Shown in pieces: positions 35,834-44,893 of a stretch of DNA of 64,000 bases (positions are counted from its first letter, which is position 1; the number at the start of each line of letters is the position of its first letter). The DNA is from Marinigracilibium pacificum (GTDB lineage: Bacteria; Bacteroidota; Bacteroidia; Cytophagales; Cyclobacteriaceae), in contig NZ_JABBNU010000003.1 of NCBI RefSeq assembly GCF_012926615.1, positions 372,001 through 436,000 on the forward strand, read 5' to 3'. The position numbers were made by a program, and so were the translations under genes. The notes under the pieces are model-generated. The model had not been told where the DNA came from, did no database searches, and saw only the letters and a list, made by a program, of their open reading frames with translations.

Positions 35834-36775
35834 CTATTTTTTCAACAGCATACTCCCATAAGAATAACCACCTCCAAACACACTGAGGGCGATAAGGTCA
35901 TCTTTCGACAATCTATCAAATCTTTCTGATAGACCAATTGTACATCCGGCACAACCAGTATTACCCAGGTATTCAACATTGGAAACTGTTTGCTCAGTTC
36001 TTAGACCAAGTTGATCTCCTACATTTTTGGTAATTCTGAGATTTGCCTGGTGTGGAATAAAGTAATTAAGATCCTCTGGAGTTAAATCATTCTTAGAAAG
36101 AATTTCTCTGGTGATTTCAGTCATATACTGACAGGCATGAATGAAAACATCTCTCCCGTTTGGCATATACAAACCATCAATAAGATTCAAATTCACACTT
36201 TCATTTGCCTTCCCTAGTGTACCGCCTCCACGAGTAATAATATCAAGAACCTTAACACTTTCTTCAGAATGCTTCTTTTTAGTTATATAAAGAGCTGAGG
36301 CTCCATCACCCCATAAATGCCCAGCCTTTTTATCTGTCACATCTGCAAATCTTGAATTATGGTCAGAAACCACAGCAAGGGCTTTAGTTGCTTTTCCCAT
36401 AGCAAAATACCCTTCTATTACTTCCATAACATTAATAAAAGAAGAACAAGCAGAGCTTAAAGATAAAACCATGGCATTTTCTGCACCCACATATCGTTGT
36501 ACAGCATGACCCAAAGTAAATATAGTATCAAATGGAGTATAAGTTCCTCCAACAATTAGATCTACATCTGATAAATCAACATCAATTTTTAATTGAAGAT
36601 GCTTTACGGCATCAATACCCATAGTATTGGTATTCTCATCATCTTCGGCTTTACGGCGTTCTCTCATCCCTGTTCTTTCTGTAATCCACTCATCCGAAAG
36701 ACCGGATTTATCCAAAAAGAAATCATTATTCACTACCGAATGAGGCAGGTAATGGGCAATTTGATCAATATACAT
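35834..36775 (-). CDS. 3-oxoacyl-ACP synthase III family protein (FabH-like)
   Basis: The 313-residue thiolase-fold enzyme keeps the KAS III triad: Cys110 in LSSACSSF, His242 in IPHQANLRI and Asn272 in LGNTGCAG. GGGYSYGSMLLKK closes the fold. KAS III enzymes condense an acyl-CoA with malonyl-ACP. The sequence diverges from housekeeping FabH (for example the LDKSGLSDEWITERTGMRERR opening), no other fatty-acid gene is adjacent, and a second FabH elsewhere is likely, so a specialised ketosynthase role is possible. The gene is divergent from the esterase gene. Confidence 0.88.
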   Translation of the reverse strand: MYIDQIAHYLPHSVVNNDFFLDKSGLSDEWITERTGMRERRKAEDDENTNTMGIDAVKHLQLKIDVDLSDVDLIVGGTYTPFDTIFTLGHAVQRYVGAENAMVLSLSSACSSFINVMEVIEGYFAMGKATKALAVVSDHNSRFADVTDKKAGHLWGDGASALYITKKKHSEESVKVLDIITRGGGTLGKANESVNLNLIDGLYMPNGRDVFIHACQYMTEITREILSKNDLTPEDLNYFIPHQANLRITKNVGDQLGLRTEQTVSNVEYLGNTGCAGCTIGLSERFDRLSKDDLIALSVFGGGYSYGSMLLKK

Positions 36776-36834
36776 TTGCTGGTTGAGTTAATTCGGTGTC
36801 AAATATTTAAATTAATGAGCAAAATTCCTTTAAA

Positions 36835-37713
36835 ATGAAGCAATATTTTAGTTCTTTTCTATCATACGTATTTTTTTCAACTTTGATTACCTGCGCTTTG
36901 CATGCTCAGGAACTAGAAGAAAATACTTTATTAAATAACAGTTGGGTAAAAGCTAAGTCACTTTCTTCAAACTCTCGAGCTAACGATAATGTCTATGTTT
37001 ATACAGATTCATTATCCAACCAATATATTAAAGGAAAGCGAGGCTTAATTATTGCTTTACCTAATTCGTATTTTGAGAATCCAGCAAAACACTACCCTGT
37101 TATTTACATGATGGATGGTCAGAATTTATTTGATGCTGAAACTTCCTATGCAGGTGAATGGAATGCAGACTCTACCCTCCTAGCATCAGGTAGCCAGTTG
37201 ATTATTGTGGGCATTGATAATGGTAGCGCCCAACGCATAAATGACTATACGCCACGTGAACACAATGAATATGGAGGGGGCAATGGCAAAAACTTTCTGA
37301 AGTTTATTATTGAAACTGTAAAGCCTTTAATAGACACTCAACTTAGAACCATACCAGATAGAAATCACACATATATCGGAGGTAGTTCATTAGGAGGATT
37401 AATAAGTATTTATGCCCTCATGAACTTTGAAGAAACCTTTAGTAAAGGAATAATCTTTTCCCCATCATTTTGGTTTGATGACCTGATCATGGGTGAATTA
37501 AAAGAATGGAATCCCAAACATAAAATTAGTTTATATCTCCTAGTAGGTGGAAAAGAAGGTGAATCTATGGTTCCCGATACTGAATTAGCATATTCAATCT
37601 TAAAAACGAAAAAAAAGATCAGAAGCAAACAAATTACCGACATAAATGGAGAACACAATGAAAGATTCTGGTCTAAATACCTGTCATACGCCATTGAATT
37701 CATAAAATACTAA
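36835..37713 (+). CDS. Secreted alpha/beta-hydrolase, esterase D/IroE-like
   Basis: The 292 residues begin with a signal peptide (FSTLITCALHAQ, cleavage near 24). HYPVIYMMDGQNLFD is the typical opening of the putative esterase family (PF00756), and IGGSSLGGL holds the nucleophile Ser185. GEHNERFW near 273 would supply the catalytic His. Members cleave siderophore, carbohydrate or cinnamoyl esters outside the cytoplasm. The substrate is unknown and no siderophore gene is near. The stop lies against the A-tract of the terminator at 37719. Confidence 0.87.
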   Translation: MKQYFSSFLSYVFFSTLITCALHAQELEENTLLNNSWVKAKSLSSNSRANDNVYVYTDSLSNQYIKGKRGLIIALPNSYFENPAKHYPVIYMMDGQNLFDAETSYAGEWNADSTLLASGSQLIIVGIDNGSAQRINDYTPREHNEYGGGNGKNFLKFIIETVKPLIDTQLRTIPDRNHTYIGGSSLGGLISIYALMNFEETFSKGIIFSPSFWFDDLIMGELKEWNPKHKISLYLLVGGKEGESMVPDTELAYSILKTKKKIRSKQITDINGEHNERFWSKYLSYAIEFIKY

Positions 37714-37718
37714 AAAAA

Positions 37719-37747
37719 ACCCTCAGATGAATTTTTCAACTGAGGGT
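37719..37747 (-). terminator. Terminator between the esterase and a small secreted protein gene
   Basis: accctcag (37719-37726) and ctgagggt (37740-37747) form an 8-base stem. The A-run at 37712-37718 gives a strong T-tract on the minus strand, so it chiefly ends the gene at 37781, and may also stop plus-strand transcripts. Confidence 0.8.
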
Positions 37748-37780
37748 ACCACACATAAAGAAACCAAAATAAACTAATTG

Positions 37781-38062
37781 TTATTTTCTGTAACTAGTCT
37801 TTACTTTATCAGCTTCAGACTTGTCACCATTATTTATCATTACTTTTTGCTGCTCCTTTTTCTCATATCGGCTTCTTGCAGCTTCGAAGTAACTAATGTT
37901 TTTTGCTGTCTTTTTATTTTCATTAACCTCGCTATTCCCCTGAGCTTCTTTGGTGCCTGTTCCATCCGGAGATTCTACTCCTTCTGTGATACTTTGCCCA
38001 TTCACAAATGTTGCAGACAATACAAATAAAAATAGGGCTCCAAATAAATTTCTTTTAATCAT
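37781..38062 (-). CDS. Small secreted protein of unknown function
   Basis: The 93-residue product has a clear signal peptide (NLFGALFLFVLSATFVNGQ, cleavage near 22). The mature part is short, charged and low in hydrophobic residues, with a Gly/Glu/Asn-rich first half and a helical Lys/Glu-rich second half (ARSRYEKKEQQKV). I recognise no family. AAAAGGAAAAGA precedes the ATG as a plausible ribosome site. It is monocistronic with a strong terminator. Confidence 0.75.
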   Translation of the reverse strand: MIKRNLFGALFLFVLSATFVNGQSITEGVESPDGTGTKEAQGNSEVNENKKTAKNISYFEAARSRYEKKEQQKVMINNGDKSEADKVKTSYRK

Positions 38063-38385
38063 AATCTTTTCCTTTTTAACTTAATAAACATTTTAGCTGG
38101 TCGAGGAATAATACAAATGTAGTTATTCCATTAATCATAAAAACGCGGGGTTCTCTCCATATATTACATATGTATTCATTTAAAAAAGAATAGAAAAGAA
38201 TTGTCTCAGCACTAAAAGACAGTAATTAATAACGTCAGTTTCAAATAAAATACTGCTGTGTTTATTTAAATATTAGAATTAATCAACATAATTCATTCTG
38301 TATGTCCACATATATTACTCCTGATTGGCGAATAGGTTTTTGAATACTGACTAAGGGAGTTTTGTGCAATTCATATAAATAATCT
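38063..38385. other. Intergenic region between the small secreted protein and leuS
   Basis: About 320 AT-rich bases between divergent genes. No open frame, tRNA or clear attenuator hairpin was seen. The leuS promoter lies at its right end. Confidence 0.6.
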
Positions 38386-38418
38386 TTTGTGTAATCCGAG
38401 TTAAAAAAGGTATTTTTG
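38386..38418 (+). promoter_or_regulatory. Promoter of leuS
   Basis: TTTG at 38386-38389, a 21-base spacer and TATTTTTG at 38411-38418 match the Bacteroidota -33/-7 consensus. The start would fall near 38425, giving a leader of about 20 bases before the leuS ATG and leaving no room for a leader-peptide attenuator. Confidence 0.8.
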
Positions 38419-38444
38419 CCTCAAATCGGAAATTCATAATAATT

Positions 38445-41216
38445 ATGCCTCAATACGATCATAAGGCTATAGAAGCCAAATGGAAAAAATTTTGGAAAGA
38501 AAATAAAACCTATCAAGTTACTGAAGATACAACAAAGCCAAAATTTTATGCTTTGGATATGTTCCCGTATCCTTCAGGCGCCGGCTTACACGTAGGTCAC
38601 CCACTAGGTTATATTGCTTCAGACATTGTTGCAAGATATAAAAGGAATAAAGGCTTTAATGTATTGCACCCTATGGGATTTGATTCATTTGGTCTTCCTG
38701 CTGAGCAATATGCTATTCAGACCGGACAGCATCCTGCTATTACAACTGCAGAAAATATAAAAAGATATAAAGAACAGCTAGAGAATATTGGATTCAGCTA
38801 TGATATGTCAAGAGAGGTACAAACAAGCTCTCCTGAGTATTATAAATGGACACAATGGATCTTTATGCAATTATTTAATCATTATTACGATAATAATGAA
38901 GACAAGGCTGTACCTGTTAGTATACTAGTTGAAAAACTAAAAACAAATGGCTCTGCAGGTGTCAATGCTACCTGCGATGATGACACCCCTCAAATAAGTG
39001 CTGATGACTGGCAACAAATGAATGAGGATGAGCAACAAAAATATTTGCTTCACTATAGGTTAGCCTTCCTTTCAGACGCTATAGTTAACTGGTGTCCTGG
39101 CCTTGGTACGGTTTTAGCCAATGACGAGGTTAAAGACGGAGTATCAGAAAGAGGCGGATTCCCTGTTGAAAGAAAGAAAATGAGACAGTGGAGTTTGCGC
39201 ATTACTGCTTATGCTGACAGGCTGTTAAAAGGTCTTGAGACAATCGAATGGCCTGAAGCAGTTAAGGAAATGCAGAAAAACTGGATCGGAAAGAGTGTTG
39301 GAGCTCAGGTAACCTTTGATTTAGAAAATTCTGATCACCAGATAAAAGTTTTCACCACTCGTGTTGACACCATTTATGGGGTAACATTCCTTGTACTTGC
39401 TCCGGAAAGTGAAATTATAGATGATATAGTCACTGCAGAGCAAAAGGAAAAGGTTGATGCTTATGTTACTGAAGCAAAAAACCGATCTGAAAGAGAGCGA
39501 ATGACGGATGTAAAAAACATCTCAGGGGTTTTCACAGGAGCTCATGGTATTCACCCATTTACCGGTGAAAAAGTACCTGTATGGGTTGCCGATTATGTAC
39601 TTGGAGGTTACGGTACAGGTGCCGTTATGGCAGTACCTTCCGGTGACCAGCGAGATTATGATTTTGCTAAGCATTTTGATCTTCCAATTGTTCAAATAAT
39701 CGATGCCCAGAAAATAGAAGATCAGGCCGACCCTACCAAGGAAGGTAAAATGGTGAATTCAGGTTTTATTAATGGGTTATCTGTTACTGAGGCTACAAAA
39801 AAAGCTATTGAAATTCTTGAAGAAAAAGGAAAAGGCTTTGCCAAGATTAACTACAGAATGCGTGATGCTGTATTTAGCAGACAACGCTACTGGGGTGAAC
39901 CTATTCCGGTATATTTCAAAAATGAGGTTCCATATTTGATCAATGAAAGTGAACTTCCTTTAGAACTACCGGAAGTTGACAAGTATTTACCAACAGAAGA
40001 TGGTGAACCTCCTTTGGCAAGAGCTGAGAACTGGAAAACTTCAGAAGGGTATGAATATGAAAAGAGCACAATGCCAGGATGGGCTGGATCAAGCTGGTAT
40101 CTATTCAGGTATATGGACCCTAAAAATGAAAACACCTTTGCCGATAAGGAAATACTGAAATACTGGAAAAATGTAGACCTTTATATTGGAGGTTCTGAAC
40201 ACGCAACAGGACACTTATTATATAGTCGTTTCTGGACAAAATTCTTAAAAGACATAGGTTACTTAACAGTTGAAGAGCCTTTTAAAAAGTTAGTAAACCA
40301 GGGAATGATCCAGGGAAGATCTAACTTTGCTTATCGAGTTAAAGATTCACATAAGTTCGTTTCATATAATCTTAAAGATGATTATGATGTATCAGCTATC
40401 CATGTTGATGTATCATTAGTTCATGGAAATGATGAATTGGACACTGAAGCCTTTAAAAGCTGGAGACCAGATCTGAAAGATGCAGAATTTATTCTGGAAG
40501 ATGGAAAATACATCTGTGGCTGGGAAGTTGAAAAAATGTCTAAGAGTAAATATAATGTTGTCAACCCTGATGATATTATCGAGCAATATGGTGCTGATAC
40601 TCTAAGAATGTATGAAATGTTTCTGGGGCCTCTTGAGCAATTTAAACCATGGAACACCCATGGTATTGATGGGGTTGCTAAGTTTCTAAGAAAATTCTGG
40701 AAACTGTTCTATAATGAAGAAGGAGAATTAATCGTAAATGATACCCCAGCTGATAAAAAAGCATTAAAGGTAACTCATGCTACGATCAAAAAGACAATTG
40801 AAGACATCGATAGTCTTTCTTTCAATACAGTGGTGAGTGCGTTTATGATCTGCACGAATGAGCTAACGAAAATGGATTGCCATAGCAAAGAAGTTCTTGA
40901 GCCATTGGTTATTGCCTTATCACCATTTGCGCCTCACATATGTGAAGAATTATGGGAAGGATTGGGTAATAGCGAAAGTATAACGAAGGCAGAATTCCCT
41001 TCTTATAATGAGACATATCTTGTTGAGGATAGTCATGAATATCCAATCATGATTAACGGAAAAATGAGAACTAAAATATCATTTTCATTAGATACGCCAG
41101 TTTCTGAAATGGAACAAACAGTTAAAGAAAATGAGGTTGTTCAAAAATGGCTTGAAGGCAAAGATCCTAAAAAGATCATTGTTGTTCCGAAAAAGATTGT
41201 GAATGTTGTTATTTAG
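38445..41216 (+). CDS. leuS: Leucyl-tRNA synthetase
   Basis: The 923-residue class Ia synthetase has the HIGH motif as HVGH in PYPSGAGLHVGHPLGYI, the CP1 editing domain (TTRVDTIYGVTFLVLAPE, the conserved GTG-rich and Asp-containing YGTGAVMAVPSGDQRDY segments), and KMSKS in EKMSKSKYNVVNPDD. It charges tRNA-Leu and hydrolyses mischarged products. About 60 residues of insertion (FAYRVKDSHKFVSYN to ILEDGKYICGWEVEK) occur just before KMSKS, where the leucine-specific domain sits, a feature of Bacteroidota LeuS. A perfect palindromic terminator follows. Confidence 0.98.
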   Translation: MPQYDHKAIEAKWKKFWKENKTYQVTEDTTKPKFYALDMFPYPSGAGLHVGHPLGYIASDIVARYKRNKGFNVLHPMGFDSFGLPAEQYAIQTGQHPAITTAENIKRYKEQLENIGFSYDMSREVQTSSPEYYKWTQWIFMQLFNHYYDNNEDKAVPVSILVEKLKTNGSAGVNATCDDDTPQISADDWQQMNEDEQQKYLLHYRLAFLSDAIVNWCPGLGTVLANDEVKDGVSERGGFPVERKKMRQWSLRITAYADRLLKGLETIEWPEAVKEMQKNWIGKSVGAQVTFDLENSDHQIKVFTTRVDTIYGVTFLVLAPESEIIDDIVTAEQKEKVDAYVTEAKNRSERERMTDVKNISGVFTGAHGIHPFTGEKVPVWVADYVLGGYGTGAVMAVPSGDQRDYDFAKHFDLPIVQIIDAQKIEDQADPTKEGKMVNSGFINGLSVTEATKKAIEILEEKGKGFAKINYRMRDAVFSRQRYWGEPIPVYFKNEVPYLINESELPLELPEVDKYLPTEDGEPPLARAENWKTSEGYEYEKSTMPGWAGSSWYLFRYMDPKNENTFADKEILKYWKNVDLYIGGSEHATGHLLYSRFWTKFLKDIGYLTVEEPFKKLVNQGMIQGRSNFAYRVKDSHKFVSYNLKDDYDVSAIHVDVSLVHGNDELDTEAFKSWRPDLKDAEFILEDGKYICGWEVEKMSKSKYNVVNPDDIIEQYGADTLRMYEMFLGPLEQFKPWNTHGIDGVAKFLRKFWKLFYNEEGELIVNDTPADKKALKVTHATIKKTIEDIDSLSFNTVVSAFMICTNELTKMDCHSKEVLEPLVIALSPFAPHICEELWEGLGNSESITKAEFPSYNETYLVEDSHEYPIMINGKMRTKISFSLDTPVSEMEQTVKENEVVQKWLEGKDPKKIIVVPKKIVNVVI

Positions 41217-41232
41217 CGACAAAACAAATATT

Positions 41233-41278
41233 AAAAAAAATACAAAAGGCCTCAATTGAGGCCTTTTGTATTTTTTTT
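41233..41278 (+). terminator. Terminator of leuS
   Basis: A 46-base perfect palindrome is centred between 41255 and 41256: an A-run, acaaaaggcctcaa, its complement and a T-run. The hairpin stem aaaaggcctc/gaggcctttt is followed by eight T. It works on either strand but lies just after leuS. Confidence 0.93.
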
Positions 41279-41397
41279 AATGGTATTCGATTATTTTGGT
41301 GATATATCGAACCTTTAAAATAGGAGGTCTAAAACCCTCTATCTTAAAATAACCATTTATGCTTCGGTTTCAATTGGAACTGGTATTAAATAAAAAT

Positions 41398-41419
41398 CCC
41401 GGCTCTTTGAGGAACCGGG
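41398..41419 (-). terminator. Terminator of the POT transporter gene
   Basis: cccggctc (41398-41405) pairs with gaaccggg (41412-41419) in minus-strand RNA, including one G-U pair, and is followed there by tttttattt. It lies 33 bases past the stop at 41452. Confidence 0.85.
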
Positions 41420-41451
41420 ATATTTTTATATTATGATTATGTATATCTTAT

Positions 41452-43005
41452 TTAGTGAACATTGGCCATCCAACGTTTCATTAATGGAGCAATAATCAAT
41501 GCTACTAAAGCAGCTCCAAATGCATAATACGCTATTAATTGAAATCCTTCAGAGTATACTCCTAAAGAAGCTACAGTATCAAAATCACCACTTGGATTTT
41601 CCTCAATAGCTAATTGCTTCGCTACAAAACCAACAACCTGGAATGCATAAGCAGAAGACAAGAACCAAACTCCCATCATAAAAGCTACGAATTTTTGAGG
41701 AGAGAGATCAGTAATCTTAGATAATCCAACAGGAGACATAAATAACTCACCTCCTGAAATGAAGAAATACATTATGTATAGGAAAATAGCAGGAACCATA
41801 CCTTCAGCTGATGCACTTCCCTTTCCTAAATAAAGAATGTAAAAACCAATACCTAATAAGGCTAATCCCATAGAGAACTTAAATGGCGTTCTAGGGTTTG
41901 CTTTATGCTTACTTAAAAAGCCCCAAAGCGCAGACATTGGAATAGATAATAATATGATAAATGCCGGATTAATAAAGTTTGTCTGAGCAGCATTTAAGAA
42001 TACCAGGTCAACATTTCTTTTAGCAAAAAGAGTTAATACAGATCCACTTAGTTCATGAAAACCCCAGAAGACAGTCATAAACAAAGTAAGAAGAACAGCT
42101 GAGATCAACTTAAGCCTTGCTACTTTATCTACTTGATATAAAATCCAGATGATATAGGCTAAAATTATAACACCTAATAACCTGAATAAAATATTAACTA
42201 CAGTTACTTCACCAAAATAAGGGTTCAGGAAGCCTATATAATTATAGCTAGATAATAAAAGAGCTACTACAGGAACTGCAATAAAAGACAAAATAACTAC
42301 CCAGTGTCCAGTTTTGACTCCTAAAGTTTTGTTATCAATCAATCTATCCTCAGGAGGCATACCTTTATCACCAAATACACCTTTCTTCATCCCTGCATAG
42401 AAAAACAACAGTCCGGTTAACATACCAAAACCTGCTAATCCAAATCCATAATGGTATCCAAATGCTGTTGCCAGGTAACCACATAAAAGAGGTGAAACAA
42501 AAGCACCGATGTTAATACCCATATAGAATATGGTAAAGCCTTTATCTTTTCGGACATCGCCAGTCTCATATAAGGTTCCAACAAAAGTTGATATATTAGG
42601 TTTAAAGAAACCATTACCGACAATGATGAAAGAAAGGGCGAGGTAAAACATAATGTTATTCTCAAAGGCAAGGATAAAGTGTCCGATAGCCATAAGAACT
42701 CCACCAAGCATGATGGAATTACGATACCCCATTATTTTATCAGAAAGACGGCCGCCAATTACAGTTGAAGCATAAACCATTGAACCATAAGAGGAGTAGA
42801 CAATAGCTGCAATTGCATCTTTGGCTTGCAAGGCCTCAAATACCTTTTCGACCATGTAGAGCGTAAGTAACGCTCGCATTCCATAAAAACTAAATCTTTC
42901 CCACAGTTCGGCAAAGAATAGGTAAAATAATCCTTTAGGGTGGCCGAACATTTCATTCTTACCTGTAGATATTGAGTTATCTAAGGGTTCTACTGTTTGA
43001 CTCAT
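41452..43005 (-). CDS. POT family proton-dependent oligopeptide transporter
   Basis: The 517-residue membrane protein has about 12 to 14 helices. LFYLFFAELWERFSFYGMRALLTLYM is the POT signature with the E-x2-ERFxYYG-type proton-coupling motif (ELWERFSFYG), and GNGFFKPNISTFVGTLYE is the second PTR2 signature. It imports di- and tripeptides with protons across the inner membrane. It is monocistronic with its own terminator, and transcribed away from pckA. Confidence 0.95.
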   Translation of the reverse strand: MSQTVEPLDNSISTGKNEMFGHPKGLFYLFFAELWERFSFYGMRALLTLYMVEKVFEALQAKDAIAAIVYSSYGSMVYASTVIGGRLSDKIMGYRNSIMLGGVLMAIGHFILAFENNIMFYLALSFIIVGNGFFKPNISTFVGTLYETGDVRKDKGFTIFYMGINIGAFVSPLLCGYLATAFGYHYGFGLAGFGMLTGLLFFYAGMKKGVFGDKGMPPEDRLIDNKTLGVKTGHWVVILSFIAVPVVALLLSSYNYIGFLNPYFGEVTVVNILFRLLGVIILAYIIWILYQVDKVARLKLISAVLLTLFMTVFWGFHELSGSVLTLFAKRNVDLVFLNAAQTNFINPAFIILLSIPMSALWGFLSKHKANPRTPFKFSMGLALLGIGFYILYLGKGSASAEGMVPAIFLYIMYFFISGGELFMSPVGLSKITDLSPQKFVAFMMGVWFLSSAYAFQVVGFVAKQLAIEENPSGDFDTVASLGVYSEGFQLIAYYAFGAALVALIIAPLMKRWMANVH

Positions 43006-43148
43006 AGGTTATTGTTAAGTTTTTTCCAGTTTTCAAAAAAATCTGCTAAATCTACAATCTGTATTGCGGAAATACAACTGAAAAGCACATAAGGTAGGAA
43101 AGAGGGATAAAATAGCATTTTTGTTTTCCATGTTAATTAATTAATAAT

Positions 43149-43156
43149 TAGTTTTG
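43149..43156 (+). promoter_or_regulatory. Candidate -7 element of pckA
   Basis: TAGTTTTG matches TAnnTTTG. A TTG occurs at 43121-43123, with a 25-base spacer that is longer than usual. Transcription would start near 43163, inside the operator that directly follows, and downstream of the TTG codon at 43154, ruling that codon out as translation start. Confidence 0.6.
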
Positions 43157-43168
43157 CGAAAACGTTTG
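43157..43168. promoter_or_regulatory. LacI-like operator at the pckA start
   Basis: cgaaaacgtttg has the aaacgttt core typical of LacI-family operators and lies immediately after the -7 element, a classical repressor position. The identical 12 bases occur upstream of susC at 59281-59292. Confidence 0.6.
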
Positions 43169-43204
43169 AAATCAACAAAAAACCCTTATTTAATCAATAT
43201 TGCA

Positions 43205-44824
43205 ATGGTAGAATACGGCTTGAAGTCAACGGTCGCTGGATTAGACAGATATGAAATCGACCGGGCAAGACAGGTATTTTGGAATTTGACCCCCGCAGAA
43301 TTAGTTGAGCATGCCTTAAATAATGAAGAAGGCAAATTAACTGATACTGGTGCACTTATGTGTGACACTGGAAAATTTACCGGACGCTCTCCAAAAGATC
43401 GTTTTGTTGTAGAAGATGAAAAAACAAAAGATTCTGTATGGTGGGGAGACATCAACATTCCGATTTCTCCGGAAAACTTTGACAGGATCTATAATAAAAT
43501 GATCGCTAACCTTGAAGGTAAAAACCTTTATGTTCGCGATGCTTTTGCTGGTGCTGATCCTCGATACAGACTTAATCTGAGAGTGATCAATACAAAAGCA
43601 TGGCAGAATTTATTCTGCAATAACATGTTTATGAGACCAGAACGCAACGAACTAAAGGACTTTGATCCGAACTTTACTATCATTTGCGACCCTGATTTTA
43701 AAGCTGATCCTTCAACCGATGGAACTCGTCAGGATAATTTCGCTATTATCAACTTTACAAAAAGAATGATATTGATTGGCGGAACAGGTTATGCAGGTGA
43801 AATGAAGAAAGGTATCTTCTCTGTTCTTAATTTTATTTTACCTCATGATGAAAGTGTATTATCAATGCACTGTTCAGCGAACATGAGTACTGATGAAACT
43901 GATACGGCAATATTCTTTGGTCTTTCAGGAACAGGAAAAACAACTCTTTCGGCTGATCCGAACAGACTCCTTATTGGTGATGATGAGCACGGCTGGACTG
44001 ATAATGGTGTATTCAATTTTGAGGGCGGATGTTATGCAAAGGTTATTGACCTTAGCAGAGAAAAAGAGCCTGAAATTTGGGATGCTATTAAATTTGGTGC
44101 TATTGTAGAAAACACAAGATTCCATGAAGGAAGCAGAACTGTTGACTACAAAAACACATCAGTAACAGAGAATACAAGAACAGCCTACCCTATTGATCAT
44201 ATTGCAAATGCAAGAATCCCATCTATGGGTGGCATTCCTAAAAACATATTCTTCCTGACTTGTGATGCTTTCGGTGTGTTACCTCCTATTTCAAGATTAT
44301 CTAAAGGTCAGGCAATGTTCCATTTCATTTCAGGATATACAGCTAAGGTTGCAGGAACTGAAGCAGGAATTACAGAACCTCAATCAGCATTCTCTGCTTG
44401 CTTTGGCGCTCCTTTCCTACCTCTTCACCCAACTAAATATGCTGAAATGCTTGGTGAAAAGATGGAACAGTATGATGTCAACGTTTGGCTAGTGAATACT
44501 GGCTGGAGCGGTGGACCATATGGTGTAGGTTCAAGAATGAAATTACCTTATACCAGAGCAATGATCACTGCTGCATTAGATGGCAGCCTTGCTAAAGGTG
44601 ATTTTGTTAAGCACAATATCTTTGGTTGTGAAATGCCAACAGCATGTCCAGGTGTTCCTGATGAGGTATTAGACCCAAGAAATACATGGAGTGATAAGAG
44701 CGCTTATGATGAGAAAGCTAGTAACCTTGCAGCGATGTTCGTTAAAAACTTCGATAAATTCTCAGACTTTGCTAATGACGAAATCATGGCAGGAGCTCCT
44801 GTAGCAAGTGAAAAAGTAAAATAA
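43205..44824 (+). CDS. pckA: Phosphoenolpyruvate carboxykinase (ATP)
   Basis: The ATG at 43205 is preferred over the TTG at 43154, which lies before the predicted transcription start. The 539 residues then match the usual enzyme length. GLSGTGKTTLSADP (about 239-252) is the P-loop, GDDEHGWTDNGVFNFEGGCYAK holds the metal-binding and PEPCK-specific residues, and RHYPSIGG-like LPGRSPKDRF equivalents appear as TGRSPKDRF. It converts oxaloacetate and ATP to phosphoenolpyruvate, the entry to gluconeogenesis. The operator at its promoter suggests control by sugar status. Confidence 0.96.
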   Translation: MVEYGLKSTVAGLDRYEIDRARQVFWNLTPAELVEHALNNEEGKLTDTGALMCDTGKFTGRSPKDRFVVEDEKTKDSVWWGDINIPISPENFDRIYNKMIANLEGKNLYVRDAFAGADPRYRLNLRVINTKAWQNLFCNNMFMRPERNELKDFDPNFTIICDPDFKADPSTDGTRQDNFAIINFTKRMILIGGTGYAGEMKKGIFSVLNFILPHDESVLSMHCSANMSTDETDTAIFFGLSGTGKTTLSADPNRLLIGDDEHGWTDNGVFNFEGGCYAKVIDLSREKEPEIWDAIKFGAIVENTRFHEGSRTVDYKNTSVTENTRTAYPIDHIANARIPSMGGIPKNIFFLTCDAFGVLPPISRLSKGQAMFHFISGYTAKVAGTEAGITEPQSAFSACFGAPFLPLHPTKYAEMLGEKMEQYDVNVWLVNTGWSGGPYGVGSRMKLPYTRAMITAALDGSLAKGDFVKHNIFGCEMPTACPGVPDEVLDPRNTWSDKSAYDEKASNLAAMFVKNFDKFSDFANDEIMAGAPVASEKVK

Positions 44825-44846
44825 TCTGATAATTAACTCAAATAAA

Positions 44847-44870
44847 AAAGGGATCCGATTGGATCCCTTT
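44847..44870. terminator. Bidirectional terminator between pckA and the susE-like gene
   Basis: aaagggatcc (44847-44856) and ggatcccttt (44861-44870) form a 10-base perfect stem with a GATT loop, flanked by A- and T-runs. It separates convergent genes and serves both. Confidence 0.9.
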
Positions 44871-44893
44871 TTGCATTTACTATAAATTCTTAA

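Noticed and set aside
38063-38444. A regulatory leader (T-box or attenuator) upstream of leuS
   Set aside because: The consensus promoter lies only about 27 bases before the ATG, leaving no room for a structured leader.
41358-41435. Short plus-strand open frame with an AGGAGG-like sequence about 35 bases upstream
   Set aside because: The spacing is wrong for translation and the frame runs through the POT-transporter terminator.
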